Source: Streptomyces cadmiisoli (lineage in GTDB: Bacteria > Actinomycetota > Actinomycetes > Streptomycetales > Streptomycetaceae). Taken from it: a stretch of DNA of 64,000 nt. Under the pieces are notes generated by a model. It did not search any database, was not told the origin of the DNA, and saw nothing but the letters and a program-made list of their open reading frames with translations. The translations under genes and the position numbers were made by a program. The DNA lies in contig NZ_CP030073.1 of NCBI RefSeq assembly GCF_003261055.1, positions 7,998,001 to 8,062,000 of the forward strand. The letters are read 5' to 3'. Below, piece after piece: positions 17,901 to 26,054 of this stretch (positions are counted from its first letter, which is position 1; every line of letters starts with the position of its first letter).

Positions 17901-20900
17901 CGGCCTGGCGGGCGCGCTCGGCGACTACGCGGCGGCCAACGCCTTCCTCGACGCCTTCGCCGCCGCCGAACGCGCCGCGGGCGCGCCCTGGCAGGCGATC
18001 GGCTTCGGACCCGTCGCGGACACGGGACTCGCCCGCGGCATGGGGCCCGGTGCCGGGCTCCGCGACCGCGGCCTCACGACCACGACCGCGCGTGCCGCCC
18101 TCGCGGCGCTGCGGACGGCCGTCGCCATCGACGCGCCCCACCTGCTCGTCACCTCCCCGGCGCCCGCCGCGCCCGCCGCTCCCCGCTCCACCGAGCACAT
18201 GCCGGCCACACCCGGAACCACCCCCGGCTCTGCACCGAAGGACACCACCGCCACCGCTGTCGCCCCCGCCGCCGTCGCGGATCTGGTGCGCCGGCTGCTG
18301 GCCGAGGCGCTGCACCGGGCCCCGGACGACATCGGCGACGACGAGCAGTTCCTCACGCTCGGTCTGGACTCGCTGACCGCCGTCGACCTCGCGCGCGGGC
18401 TGGAAGCGGAACTCGGCCGGGCGCTGCCCGCGACCCTGCTCTTCGAGTACCGCACGATCGGCGAACTGGCCGCGCACCTCGCCGCACAGCCCTCCGGGAC
18501 GCCCGGCGCCGAGCGGCGGCCCGCGGCGACCGCATCCCCAGCCACCGCCGACGGTGAGGAGACCGACGCCCGGCGTCCACTCACGCCGCTCCAACTCGCC
18601 TTCCTCACCACGGAGACACTGCACGAGGGCGTCACCGCGTACGGCTACGTACGCCAGACCGTGCGCGGTCCCCTCGACACGGAAATCCTCGGCCGAGCGC
18701 TGGCACGGCTGGCCGCCCGCCACCCCATGCTCCGCCTGCGGATCACGGGCGACGTCACCGCGCCCCGCCAGTACACCGCGCAAGCCGGGCCCACCGACCG
18801 GGCGCCCCGCTGGTACGCGGTGCACGAGCCGGACGCGGGCGTGTCACCGGCCGGCCTGGAACGTGAGCTGTACAACCGTCCGTTCGACCTGACGGCCGAG
18901 GACCCCGTGCGCGCCGTCCTCGTCCGTGAGGACGCCCACCTCGCCCACCTGCTGCTGGTCGTCCACCACAGTGCGGCCGACGGCTACAGCCTGAAGATCC
19001 TCGGCGAGGAACTCTGGGAGTTCTACACCGCGCTCGCGCTCGGCCGCACCCCCGAACCCGCCCCGCCGCGCGGCCACTTCTCCGACTACGCCGCGCTGGT
19101 CGCGGACGAGCGGGCCTCGGCAGCCTTCGGCCGTGACCGGCGGTACTGGCGGGACAGGCTGGCCGGGCACGCAGCCGGGGAGAACACCGCCGACTCGGCC
19201 GCGAGCACGGCCCGGGCGCTGCCCTACGACGGTGATCCCGACGCGCCTCCCGTCCCGCCGCTGAGCCATCACCAGACCGCCGTCGACACGTCCCTGACGG
19301 CGGCGCTGCGCGAGACGGCCGCACATCACGGCGTCTCCCTCTTCCATCTGCTGCTCGCGGTGTACGGCCGCTGCCTGGCGCGCTGGAGCGGGCGACGGAC
19401 CGTCGCCGTGAACGTGGCGCGTTCACGACGGGAGTTGCCGCTGCCAGGCATGGACCGGCTCGTGGGGCCGCTCGCGGACACCCTCCCGGTGTTCACCGAC
19501 GTCGACCCGGGTGAGCCGGTGACCGCACTCGCGCAGCGGTTGCGGCGGATCTGGCACGAGGCGGAGTCCCACGCGACCCTCGGCAGCCCCGACCTGGCCG
19601 CACTGCTGCCCTCGGGCGGCCCCGCACCCCGCGCGGTGGCCCCGGCCGGCTTCAGCTTCGCCCGCTTCCCCGTGCGCCACGGTCAGGACTGGCCCGTCGC
19701 GGTGGCGCCGACCGCGGCGGCCACCGCGTCCGCCGCCACCCGGCTGGGACTGCTGTGCTGGGAAGCGGACGCGACGCTGCGCTTCTCGTGGAACCATCCC
19801 GCCCACCTCTTCCGCCCCGAGACGGTGGCGCGCCTCGCCGAGGACCACCTGAGCGAACTGCGGCGCGCCGTAGGCGGGTCCGGGACTCCGGCCGGATCCG
19901 GTACCGGGCCCGCCTCGATTGCGGCGGAGCCCCCGGCTTCCGGCTCGGCGGCGCCGTCCGCCCGCCCCGCCGCCAGTGTGGGAAGCGTGGTGGAACGCCT
20001 GGTCGCCCGGTTCCGGGCGACACCGGACGCCGTCGCCGTCGACACGGGCCGCGCCACGCTCACCTGTGCCGACCTCGACCGCGCCTCCCACGCCCTGGCC
20101 GAACGGCTGCGGGCGAACGGCGTACGCGCCGGCGACCTGGTCGGGCTGCTCACCGAACCCGGCCCGGACGCCGTCGTCGGCGTGGTCGGCATCCTGAGGT
20201 CGGGCGCCGGCTGGGTACCCCTGGACGCCACACACCCCCTCGCCCGCCTGAACGACCAGGTGCACCGAACCGGGGTTCGCGTGCTGGTCGCCGACGCGGC
20301 CGGCCGGGAGACCGCCGCCGCGCTGGACGACGTCACGACGGTTCCGGCGGCCGACCCGGCACCCGCCCGTGCCCAGGCCCTCACGTCCGAACCGCCGCCG
20401 CCCACCGACCCGGACGCCACCGCCTACGTCATCTTCACGTCCGGTTCCACGGGCCACCCCAAGGCGGTACCGCTCACCCACCGATCCCTGGCCAACTACC
20501 TCGACTGGTCGCTCGCCACGTTCGGCTACGGCCCCGGGGACCGGCTCGTACAGACGGCGTCGATCTGTTTCGACGCCTCCGTACGCCAGTTGCTGGCCCC
20601 CCTCTTGGCCGGTGCCACCGTCAGCACCCTCACCCGGGACCTGCTGCGCGACCCCGAGGCACTGCTGGACCGGGTCGTGTCGGACGGGATCACGGTGTGG
20701 AGTTCGGTGCCGACGCTGTGGGAACGGCTCCTGACCGCCGCCGAGACGCGGGCCCGGCAGGACGGTGTCACTCCCGACCTGGCGGCGCTGCGGTGGGTCC
20801 ACGTCGGCGGCGAGGCCCTGCCCGCCGCGCACGTACGCCGCTGGTTCGATCTGCTCGACTCCGGCGAGGGCCGCCGCCGGCCCGACCACCGGGTGGCGAA

Positions 20901-23900
20901 CCTGTACGGGCCCACCGAGGCCACCATCAACGCCACGTGCCACATCATCGACGGCCGCCCGGCCGACGACGTACGGCACCTGCCCATCGGCCGTCCGGTG
21001 GCCGGCTGCGAACTGGACGTCGTCGCCGAGGACGGCAGCGCGTGCCCGCCCGGCGAGGCCGGTGAGCTGCTGATCGGCGGAATCGGTCTGACACCCGGCT
21101 ACCTCGGCCGGCCCGACCTCACCGCGGCGGCCTTCATCGAGCGCGACGGGCGCCGCTGGTACCGCAGCGGAGACCGCGTGCGGCGCACCCCGGACGGTGA
21201 ACTGGAGTTCCTGGGCCGCCTCGACGACCAGGTGAAGGTACGCGGACACCGGGTGGAGCTCGGCGAGGTCGAGGCCGCGCTGCTCACGCACCCGGACATC
21301 TCCCGTGCGGCGATACTGCTCCGGGACGGCCGTCTCGAGGCGCACATCGAGCCCCGGCCCGGCTGCCGGGCGCCGGACGTCCGTGCGGTGCGCGGCTTCC
21401 TCTCCCGGGTGCTGCCGCCGTACATGCTGCCCGCTCGTATCCGTCCGGTCGCGGCGCTCCCGCTGACCGGCACCGGCAAGATCGACCGGCTCCGGCTGGC
21501 GCGGGGAGTGGACAACCCGAACGGCGAGAGGGCCGAAGGCGGGACCGGCGAAGAGGGCGGGACGACCGGTCACTCGCCGGTGTCGTCCCGGCAGGTTCCC
21601 CCGACCGCCACCGAACGGACCCTGGCCCGCGTGTGGTCGGAGCTCCTGGACCTGCCCGAGGTCTCCCGCGAGGACGACTTCTTCGACCTCGGCGGTGACT
21701 CCATCCTGGTCCTGGAACTCTTCGCCCGGCTCCGCCAGGAACTGCCCGCCGTGCCCCGTCCGACGGTGCTCCACACCCATCGCACCCTCGGCGCGCTCGC
21801 GACGGCTCTCGACGCCGCGGCGGAACAACCGGAGCGCACGGCGGGGACGGCCGCCACCACGGCGGACCACAGCACGGCGGGCACGGTCACGAGAGGGGAT
21901 CAAGAGGCGACCGGCACGCCCGCCGGCCGTCCGGCGTCCGGTCCCGCTCACCCCGTACCCTCACCGCAGAGCTCGCTTCCCTACCCGCTCACTCCCTCCC
22001 AGCGGGGATTCCTCCTCGCCGAGACCATCGCCCCCGGCTCCGGGTCGGCCTGGCTCGCCAGGTTCCGGGTGAGCGGGCGGCTCCGGCACGACATCCTCCA
22101 GCGCGCGGTCGACGTACTGACGGAGCGTCACCCGATGCTGCGCACGGTCTTCCCCGCCGGGGCCCGTCCGCCCGTGCAGCAGGAACTGCCGCCCGCGCTG
22201 CGCCTGCCTGTCGAGACGGAAACCCTCGCCCGCCCGGACCTGCTGGACCACCGCGTCGCGGAGGAAGCGCGGCGCAGACTCGAACCGTGGGCCTGGCCCC
22301 TGCTGCGTCTGCGGCTGTTCACCGTCGCGCGCGACGAGCACGTGCTCCTCGTCCACGCGCACCATCTCATCGGTGACGGCTACAGCGCCGCCCTGCTCGC
22401 CCGGGAACTGCTCACCGTGTACGACCGGCTCGACCGCGGTCTCCCGCACGGGCTGCCGCCGCTGCACAGCTCCTTCCGCGACCATGTGGACCTGGCCGCC
22501 CGGCGGACGCGCCCCGACGGCCCGCGGGCCGAGGAGTACCGCGCACGACTCTCGGCGCCGTACGCCCCACCGGCCCTCCGCGCCCGGGGCGCCGCCCCCG
22601 ACGCCGACCCGGCGGAGTTCCACACGACGGCCTTCACCCTGGACGCCGTCACGACCCGGGATCTGCGCCGTCGCGCCCGGACCGCACGCTGCACCCTGTA
22701 CGCGCCCCTGCTCACCGCGTACTACCGCGCCCTCGCCGGACTCACCGGTCGGCGCGATCTGGTGCTCGGGCTCGCGGTCAGCGGGCGCGACGAGTCCACG
22801 GGCGACGCCCACCGGGTGTTCGGCCCGTTCGCCGAAGCGGTGGCGCTGCGTCCGGACGCGTCCGGACCGCACCGCACGACGGCATTCGGGGAGGATCTGA
22901 CCCGGATCGCCGCCGAGACGGTCACGGCACGCGCCGAGGGCCCCACCGATCCGCGGACGCCGGACGGGCTGCCGCGCACCGCCCAGTTCTTCTTCACCTT
23001 CCTCGACTTCACCGGTCTGGGCGCCGTGCCCGAGGGTCCCTTGACCCTGCGCGCCGACGACTCCGACAGCACGCTCGCGCTGCCTCCGGCCGGCACGGAT
23101 GTGTTCCTCGCCGCCAGGCCGACCGCGGGCGGCGAAGGCCTGCGCGTCATCGTGCGGGCCTGCGCGGCGGCGCTCACGCCCGGCGAGCTGACCGGCTTCG
23201 TCGAGGCGATGCGCCGCCAACTGCGGGACGCCCTGCGTGAAGTGGGCGTCGACGCGGTGCCCCGCGAGGTGGCGGCAGGTGTGACGGAGGCCCCGGACGA
23301 GCGCGCGCTGCCCGCCGCGCCCCACGAGGAGTCCCACGGCCGGCGCACGGCCGGTCGCGTCGCCCTCTCCTCGCAGGGGGCCGGGCACGACCGTCTCGAC
23401 GCCGCCCTGGTCGGATACCTGCCCGCGCCCGGCCACCTCGCCGCGCTCGCGGGACTCCGGCATCAGCCGCCGGGCCGCGAACAGATCCGCGCGCTGCTGT
23501 TCCCCGAGGGCCGCGCCCGACTGCTGGAGACGGCCGTCACCCCACTGGGCCGTTCGGGCTTCGTCGCCCTCCCCCTGTTCGCCGACGAACTGGCCTCGGG
23601 CGGTGACCTGGCCGCCCGCACCGCCCGCGCCGTCGAACACGCCGCGTCGCTCGGCGCGCGCTGCGTCTCCCTCGCCGGTCTGATCCCCTCCCTGACCGGC
23701 TACGGCTACGACGTCCTGCGCGAGACCATGACGACCGCGGAGCTCACCACCGGCCATGCGACGACCACCGTCGCGGTGGCCAGGACCGTTCAGCGCGCGC
23801 TCGCGGAGACCGGCCTCCGGTTGCCGGACCTGTCGCTCGCCGTGGTCGGATGCGGCTCGATAGGCACGTCGTCGCTTCGGCTGCTCCTCGCCACGGCGGA

Positions 23901-24534
23901 GGGCCCGCCGGCCCGGCTGCTGCTGTGCGACGTCGCCGGCAGCGCCCCACGGCTGCGGCGGCTCGCCGCCGACCTGTCGGCCGACCGGCCGGCGATGCCG
24001 GTCGAGGTCACCGAGTCCGCGCCGTTGCTCCCGGAGGCGGTCTACCGGGCGGACCTGATCGTCACAGCGGTCAGCGGCGCCGGCGCCCTCCTCGACATCG
24101 ACCGGCTCCGGCCGGGCACGATCGTCGTCGACGACTCCTTCCCGCACTGCTTCGACACCGCGAAGGCGCTGGACCGCATGGAGGCGAGGCGGGACGTCCT
24201 CGTGGTCGGCGGCGGCCTGCTCGCCCTGGACTCCGTGAAGACCCGCCCCGCAGAAGACCTTCCGCCCCTGGCCCGCGCGGGCGCCGCCGGCCGGCACGGG
24301 ATCCCCGGCACTCTCGCCTCGTGCCGTCTGGAGTCGCTGCTCCACGTCCGGGCCGCCGATCCGGGCAGCGCCGGGCCGCGTATGACGCACCGACTGCCCC
24401 TGATCCACGGGCTCGTCGACCTGCCGCGCGCCCTGGCGCACTGGGAGGCGGCCGAGACCGCGGGGGTGCGCTCCGCCCCCTTGCACCTCCTCGATCACGT
24501 CGTTCCGCCGGAGTCCCTGGACGCCCTGCGCTGA
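11911..24534 (+). CDS. Hybrid FAAL-PKS-NRPS megasynthase ending in an acyl-ACP-reductase-like domain
   Basis: 4207 residues; ATG at 11911 behind GGGGAGGGG. Domains in order (approximate residues): FAAL fatty acyl-AMP ligase 1-570 (SSGSTGAPKG at 162, YFHDMGLIG); ACP 625-695 (Ser658); KS 760-1185 (Cys926, His1061, His1100); AT 1265-1560 (GHS Ser1361, HAFHS at 1461, malonyl type); KR 1650-2070 (GGAGGLG, Ser1993, Tyr2006); ACP 2120-2195 (Ser2154); C 2220-2650 (HHSAADG at 2352); A 2690-3200 (Asp2888, Lys3190; pocket residues read D-A-R-S-H-G-L-I-N-K); PCP 3230-3300 (Ser3264); C 3350-3780 (HHLIGDG at 3484); reductase 3830-4207. The last domain carries TTGHATTT (3946), GCGSIG (3980) and a Cys at 4138 in LASCRLESLL, aligning with cyanobacterial acyl-ACP reductase. 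Predicted logic: a fatty acid is extended by one malonate, reduced to 3-hydroxyacyl, joined to one amino acid, and released as an aldehyde. No thioesterase, MbtH or PPTase is nearby. Confidence 0.9.
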   Translation: MARRAAAGTATTLLDTLLHSAERSPGQVVVHLRADGTERTVTFADLRDEALRVAGALHAAGLAPGTPVPLVAGPGERFQSMFWGAVAAGLVPVPLAADPRRVGPVWELLGRPAVMVDDTTADLLGELPGPVRALPLDLLREGHPPPRPVRAEPRDVAFLQFSSGSTGAPKGVELTHAAVLANLRQIRTAMDIGPCDVVMTWMPYFHDMGLIGTHLVPMAAGLKQVRLEPLSFAKRPALWLEAAARHRATLLSAANFALALTLRRVPDTVWPGLDLSAVRLMLVGAEPIAPRVWRDFTAAARPSGLAATAPLPVYGLAEATLAVTVPPLGEVAAPLVLDRAELGRGRAVLTGPGPHTLELMDVGRPVPGCEIRVTDDSGRPLGERRVGHVEVSGPQVALGYHRAPEATGAVFRDGWLRTGDLGFLNGGRLCVTGRHKDVVFVGGRTFHAADIEETAATTPGLPAGSAAAIGSTDPHTGAERVVVFVQWARPSWATALPVLSAAAARVRESLGHDDVRVLPLPPGAFPRTTSGKLRRGLMRARFESGAYGAVQERLTAARALHEAARERPADAGRGAAGGTSDGPGERSGRADGPEASESGPTVRSRPAPEETAGSAVTAAPRSRRDVQDGVLGIWARALDLPPERIGPDDRFFDLGGSSLKAMAVLAEIEDTFSLTVEPRVLRDHDTVAALAGHVLALVAPPVPGDPMTPEPATGSARRQDRTGEARQHGCGDPGPRGSAGRARPTVSDADRATSDGAARPVVAVLATACRFPGAETPEDFWDLLAAGRDTITAVPDGRWDDAREGSAASTHHGSFLADPAAFDAAFFGMDDEEARATDPQARIFLELAHEALERAGYAGPRRNGLRVGVFAALGDSGHREVLTDASDGDLAAHPAALTGNLPNLIAARVSQALDLHGPALAVDTACSSALVALHLARRSLESGECDLAVVGGVQLALTSTGHRLLERAGALSPTGGSRPFGAAADGIVPGEGGAAVVLARLDEAQRSGDPVLALVRGTAVNNDGRSLSLLAPNPRTQRQVITQAYRDSGVDPDTVSYVEAHGTGTPVGDPVEAQSLGHAFPPRPDGRPRLLGSVKANIGHLLNAAGMPGLVKVVLALQHRQVPPFPPGTVPASYLERVAPGFELVTDHRQWQASGPLVAGVNAFGFGGTNAHAVLEEAPRRAAPARAADAPHLLTLSAHDADALRVAADDLAAHLRAHPELDEADVCATVNTARDDGPFRLAVVADGDLADRLGRAVGQRAGRSRPRTVFLFPGQGAQRPGQGHALYRTAPVFRDVLDEAAAVAGPILGRTLTRWCLDPDVDPAGPARTEVAQPLLVAFGVGIARQLAAWGATPDAVAGHSVGEVAAACAAGAFTLAEAVELAVERGRLFASLSTPGAMAAVRGDEDTVADVVAASGGALCVAAVNGPTQVVLSGTEGAVDRAVAELSRRGVAARRLRVSHAFHSPMLEPVLDQLGDVAKTLTARPAAVPMLSTVTGEWRPELTPGYWREHAVRPVRFGAAVARFLDDGFDTFVELGPGNSLGGAVRSVAATHASAGSDVTVLPATAVPAAGAEDGPAAAGASELLETVGRLWTLGAPLDRTGRPTRRPRATVPTYPFRRSRHRPRRTGAPAGASAATSAARAAEDRPVAPAPSAVTQRLDWCDTPLTSAPGPRVVRLVGADHALGRALAARLTGRGLTVLGRDGTGAPDPTPVDAVIWLDGEPTGPLDGPESVDVASSSALSALRQVLDQVSAGCSRLLVVTEDAYAIGASSAYPRPAGALAHGFALALPEEHRGLASRGVDLTSVDPLDLRVDAVESELCAVHAPGADGTVAWRAGRRLGRTPVDVTAPTTVEGLPPHGTYLITGGAGGLGSALARDLADRGAREVILTGRSTAAPRTLLADLRSRGALVRHLTADVSDAEAVDALMAALPPLDGVFHAAGTARPGTLRGKSEPEIADVLAAKVRGTVLLADALRRHGQEPAVRVAFSSVSSVLPGLAGALGDYAAANAFLDAFAAAERAAGAPWQAIGFGPVADTGLARGMGPGAGLRDRGLTTTTARAALAALRTAVAIDAPHLLVTSPAPAAPAAPRSTEHMPATPGTTPGSAPKDTTATAVAPAAVADLVRRLLAEALHRAPDDIGDDEQFLTLGLDSLTAVDLARGLEAELGRALPATLLFEYRTIGELAAHLAAQPSGTPGAERRPAATASPATADGEETDARRPLTPLQLAFLTTETLHEGVTAYGYVRQTVRGPLDTEILGRALARLAARHPMLRLRITGDVTAPRQYTAQAGPTDRAPRWYAVHEPDAGVSPAGLERELYNRPFDLTAEDPVRAVLVREDAHLAHLLLVVHHSAADGYSLKILGEELWEFYTALALGRTPEPAPPRGHFSDYAALVADERASAAFGRDRRYWRDRLAGHAAGENTADSAASTARALPYDGDPDAPPVPPLSHHQTAVDTSLTAALRETAAHHGVSLFHLLLAVYGRCLARWSGRRTVAVNVARSRRELPLPGMDRLVGPLADTLPVFTDVDPGEPVTALAQRLRRIWHEAESHATLGSPDLAALLPSGGPAPRAVAPAGFSFARFPVRHGQDWPVAVAPTAAATASAATRLGLLCWEADATLRFSWNHPAHLFRPETVARLAEDHLSELRRAVGGSGTPAGSGTGPASIAAEPPASGSAAPSARPAASVGSVVERLVARFRATPDAVAVDTGRATLTCADLDRASHALAERLRANGVRAGDLVGLLTEPGPDAVVGVVGILRSGAGWVPLDATHPLARLNDQVHRTGVRVLVADAAGRETAAALDDVTTVPAADPAPARAQALTSEPPPPTDPDATAYVIFTSGSTGHPKAVPLTHRSLANYLDWSLATFGYGPGDRLVQTASICFDASVRQLLAPLLAGATVSTLTRDLLRDPEALLDRVVSDGITVWSSVPTLWERLLTAAETRARQDGVTPDLAALRWVHVGGEALPAAHVRRWFDLLDSGEGRRRPDHRVANLYGPTEATINATCHIIDGRPADDVRHLPIGRPVAGCELDVVAEDGSACPPGEAGELLIGGIGLTPGYLGRPDLTAAAFIERDGRRWYRSGDRVRRTPDGELEFLGRLDDQVKVRGHRVELGEVEAALLTHPDISRAAILLRDGRLEAHIEPRPGCRAPDVRAVRGFLSRVLPPYMLPARIRPVAALPLTGTGKIDRLRLARGVDNPNGERAEGGTGEEGGTTGHSPVSSRQVPPTATERTLARVWSELLDLPEVSREDDFFDLGGDSILVLELFARLRQELPAVPRPTVLHTHRTLGALATALDAAAEQPERTAGTAATTADHSTAGTVTRGDQEATGTPAGRPASGPAHPVPSPQSSLPYPLTPSQRGFLLAETIAPGSGSAWLARFRVSGRLRHDILQRAVDVLTERHPMLRTVFPAGARPPVQQELPPALRLPVETETLARPDLLDHRVAEEARRRLEPWAWPLLRLRLFTVARDEHVLLVHAHHLIGDGYSAALLARELLTVYDRLDRGLPHGLPPLHSSFRDHVDLAARRTRPDGPRAEEYRARLSAPYAPPALRARGAAPDADPAEFHTTAFTLDAVTTRDLRRRARTARCTLYAPLLTAYYRALAGLTGRRDLVLGLAVSGRDESTGDAHRVFGPFAEAVALRPDASGPHRTTAFGEDLTRIAAETVTARAEGPTDPRTPDGLPRTAQFFFTFLDFTGLGAVPEGPLTLRADDSDSTLALPPAGTDVFLAARPTAGGEGLRVIVRACAAALTPGELTGFVEAMRRQLRDALREVGVDAVPREVAAGVTEAPDERALPAAPHEESHGRRTAGRVALSSQGAGHDRLDAALVGYLPAPGHLAALAGLRHQPPGREQIRALLFPEGRARLLETAVTPLGRSGFVALPLFADELASGGDLAARTARAVEHAASLGARCVSLAGLIPSLTGYGYDVLRETMTTAELTTGHATTTVAVARTVQRALAETGLRLPDLSLAVVGCGSIGTSSLRLLLATAEGPPARLLLCDVAGSAPRLRRLAADLSADRPAMPVEVTESAPLLPEAVYRADLIVTAVSGAGALLDIDRLRPGTIVVDDSFPHCFDTAKALDRMEARRDVLVVGGGLLALDSVKTRPAEDLPPLARAGAAGRHGIPGTLASCRLESLLHVRAADPGSAGPRMTHRLPLIHGLVDLPRALAHWEAAETAGVRSAPLHLLDHVVPPESLDALR

Positions 24535-24580
24535 TCCGGGTGCCGGGGATGATGTCGTAGGCCCCCACTACTGTCCTCAC

Positions 24581-25960
24581 ATGATCGAGGAACGTTTGAC
24601 CGAGGAACGTTTGACCGAAGCGCTCACCGGCACCTGGGACGCCACCCGCTCGGCGCGCGACGCCCTCGTGGACGAGGGCACGGCCGCCGTGGGGCCCGTG
24701 CTGGACGTGCTGTGTGACGAACGGTCACCCGTCGACTGGACCGTGTCCGCGGACGTGCTGCGCAGACTGGGCGAGCCCGCTCTTCTCCCCCTGGCCGAGG
24801 CGGCCGGGTCCGCGGACTCCCCGGAGGTCGCGCGACGGATCCAGTGGGTGCTGGAGCGAGCCGACGTGGCCGATCGAGCGGCGTACGAACCGCTGTTGGA
24901 GCACCCGCACCCGCTGGTCCGACGCAGTGCGCTGTTCGCCTACCCGAGGCGCGGGGAGGACGGTGCGGCGTTCCTCGACCGGTTGCTGCCCCTGCTGGGT
25001 GACCCGGACCCCGATGTCCGCCGGCGGGCCGTGGCCGCAGTCAAGGTGGTCGGTACCGGAGCGGTCGGCGCCCTGCAACGCGTGCGGCGGCGGCCGGCGA
25101 CGGGGCCGAGGATCCGGGCCGCGGCCCTGGAGGCGCTGGCCGAGATCGGCGGGCCCGCGCTGCTGAGCGACCGGGACCGGGCGGCGTGGCGCAGGCTGAC
25201 CAGGATCGGGCAGCGGACCGAGGTCCCGGAGGGCCTGCACCTGTGCGGCTCCTGGTACGCGGTCCCGAGCGCCGATCAGGAAGCGGTGCTGGCGGCGTTC
25301 GACCTCGGTCACCCGGAGCCGGTGACCCTGCGCACGGGTGCCGCGGCCTGGAACCACGACCACCACGCCTGGGACGCGGGCGGCCCGCACGACGGCTGTG
25401 CCCGCGTCTTCGTCAGCCCCGCCCTGGACGGCTGGACCCTCGTCTTCGGCGACACGGCCGAGGACACGCACCGTCTCGACGACGCGGACGACGAGACCCG
25501 GGCGAGCATCGTCCGCGGGCGCTGCGCCGAACTCGGCCGCCGCTTCGGCGCCGCGCAGTGGTACGGCATGAGCTGCGGGGACGGCTGGACGGCGTGGTGC
25601 GTCGCGGAAGGCGGCGAAGTGGTCCGGTACTACGACTCCGAAGTCGCCGAGGAGGACGGCGACGAGGGCCCCGCCCACCCGGCCGAGTCCGGCTACCTCC
25701 TGCCGCACCAGGACGGCTTCCCCGACGGCGCCTTCGACGACGTGAGCCCGTCCGGCTCCGAGACGTTCGCCGAGCGGTACCACCGGGTGAAGGAGGAACT
25801 CAGGATCCCCGACACCTGCTACGCCAACGACATCGCGGCCCGGCTGTCCGTGGACCCCGGCGCGCTCGGTCCGCACACCTCGGTCGCGGGCACGGGAGTC
25901 GTGGCCCTGACCGCGTGCGGCCGTGAACACGGCCACCCCGCCGGGGCGCTGCCGGCCTGA
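24581..25960 (+). CDS. HEAT-repeat protein with uncharacterised C-terminal domain
   Basis: 459 residues. The first 210 or so form HEAT-like helical repeats (SADVLRRLGEPALLPLAEA, HPLVRRSALFAYPRRG, DPDVRRRAVAAVKVVGTGAV, RIRAAALEALAEIGGPAL). The rest is an unrecognised globular region rich in aromatic and acidic residues (WYGMSCGDGWTAWCVAEGG, VVRYYDSEVAEEDGDEG) found in other actinobacterial proteins of unknown role. It starts 46 bp after the megasynthase on the same strand, without a clear terminator between, but has no obvious biosynthetic function. The N-terminus contains a duplicated ERLTE from a 15-bp tandem repeat. Confidence 0.75.
   Translation: MIEERLTEERLTEALTGTWDATRSARDALVDEGTAAVGPVLDVLCDERSPVDWTVSADVLRRLGEPALLPLAEAAGSADSPEVARRIQWVLERADVADRAAYEPLLEHPHPLVRRSALFAYPRRGEDGAAFLDRLLPLLGDPDPDVRRRAVAAVKVVGTGAVGALQRVRRRPATGPRIRAAALEALAEIGGPALLSDRDRAAWRRLTRIGQRTEVPEGLHLCGSWYAVPSADQEAVLAAFDLGHPEPVTLRTGAAAWNHDHHAWDAGGPHDGCARVFVSPALDGWTLVFGDTAEDTHRLDDADDETRASIVRGRCAELGRRFGAAQWYGMSCGDGWTAWCVAEGGEVVRYYDSEVAEEDGDEGPAHPAESGYLLPHQDGFPDGAFDDVSPSGSETFAERYHRVKEELRIPDTCYANDIAARLSVDPGALGPHTSVAGTGVVALTACGREHGHPAGALPA
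24587..24616 (+). repeat. Tandem 15-bp duplication
   Basis: GAGGAACGTTTGACC occurs twice in a row at the 5' end of the HEAT-repeat gene. It stays in frame and adds five residues. Confidence 0.85.
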
Positions 25961-26054
25961 CCGCGCGGGCCGCGGCGGCCACGGCACCCGGGCCACCGGC
26001 ATCCGCCGCAGCCCGCGCACCCCGATGACCGGCGTCCGCGGCAGCCCCGCACCC

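Noticed and set aside
21961..23250. Reading the second C domain as an epimerisation domain
   Set aside because: It starts directly at the C-type N-terminus after the PCP, but E-domain hallmarks beyond the shared HHxxxDG motif are not evident; C is the safer call.
23401..24534. Terminal domain as an ornithine cyclodeaminase or glutamyl-tRNA reductase
   Set aside because: The Rossmann part alone would fit, but the N-terminal GYLP start, TTG motif and late Cys line up in order with acyl-ACP reductase.
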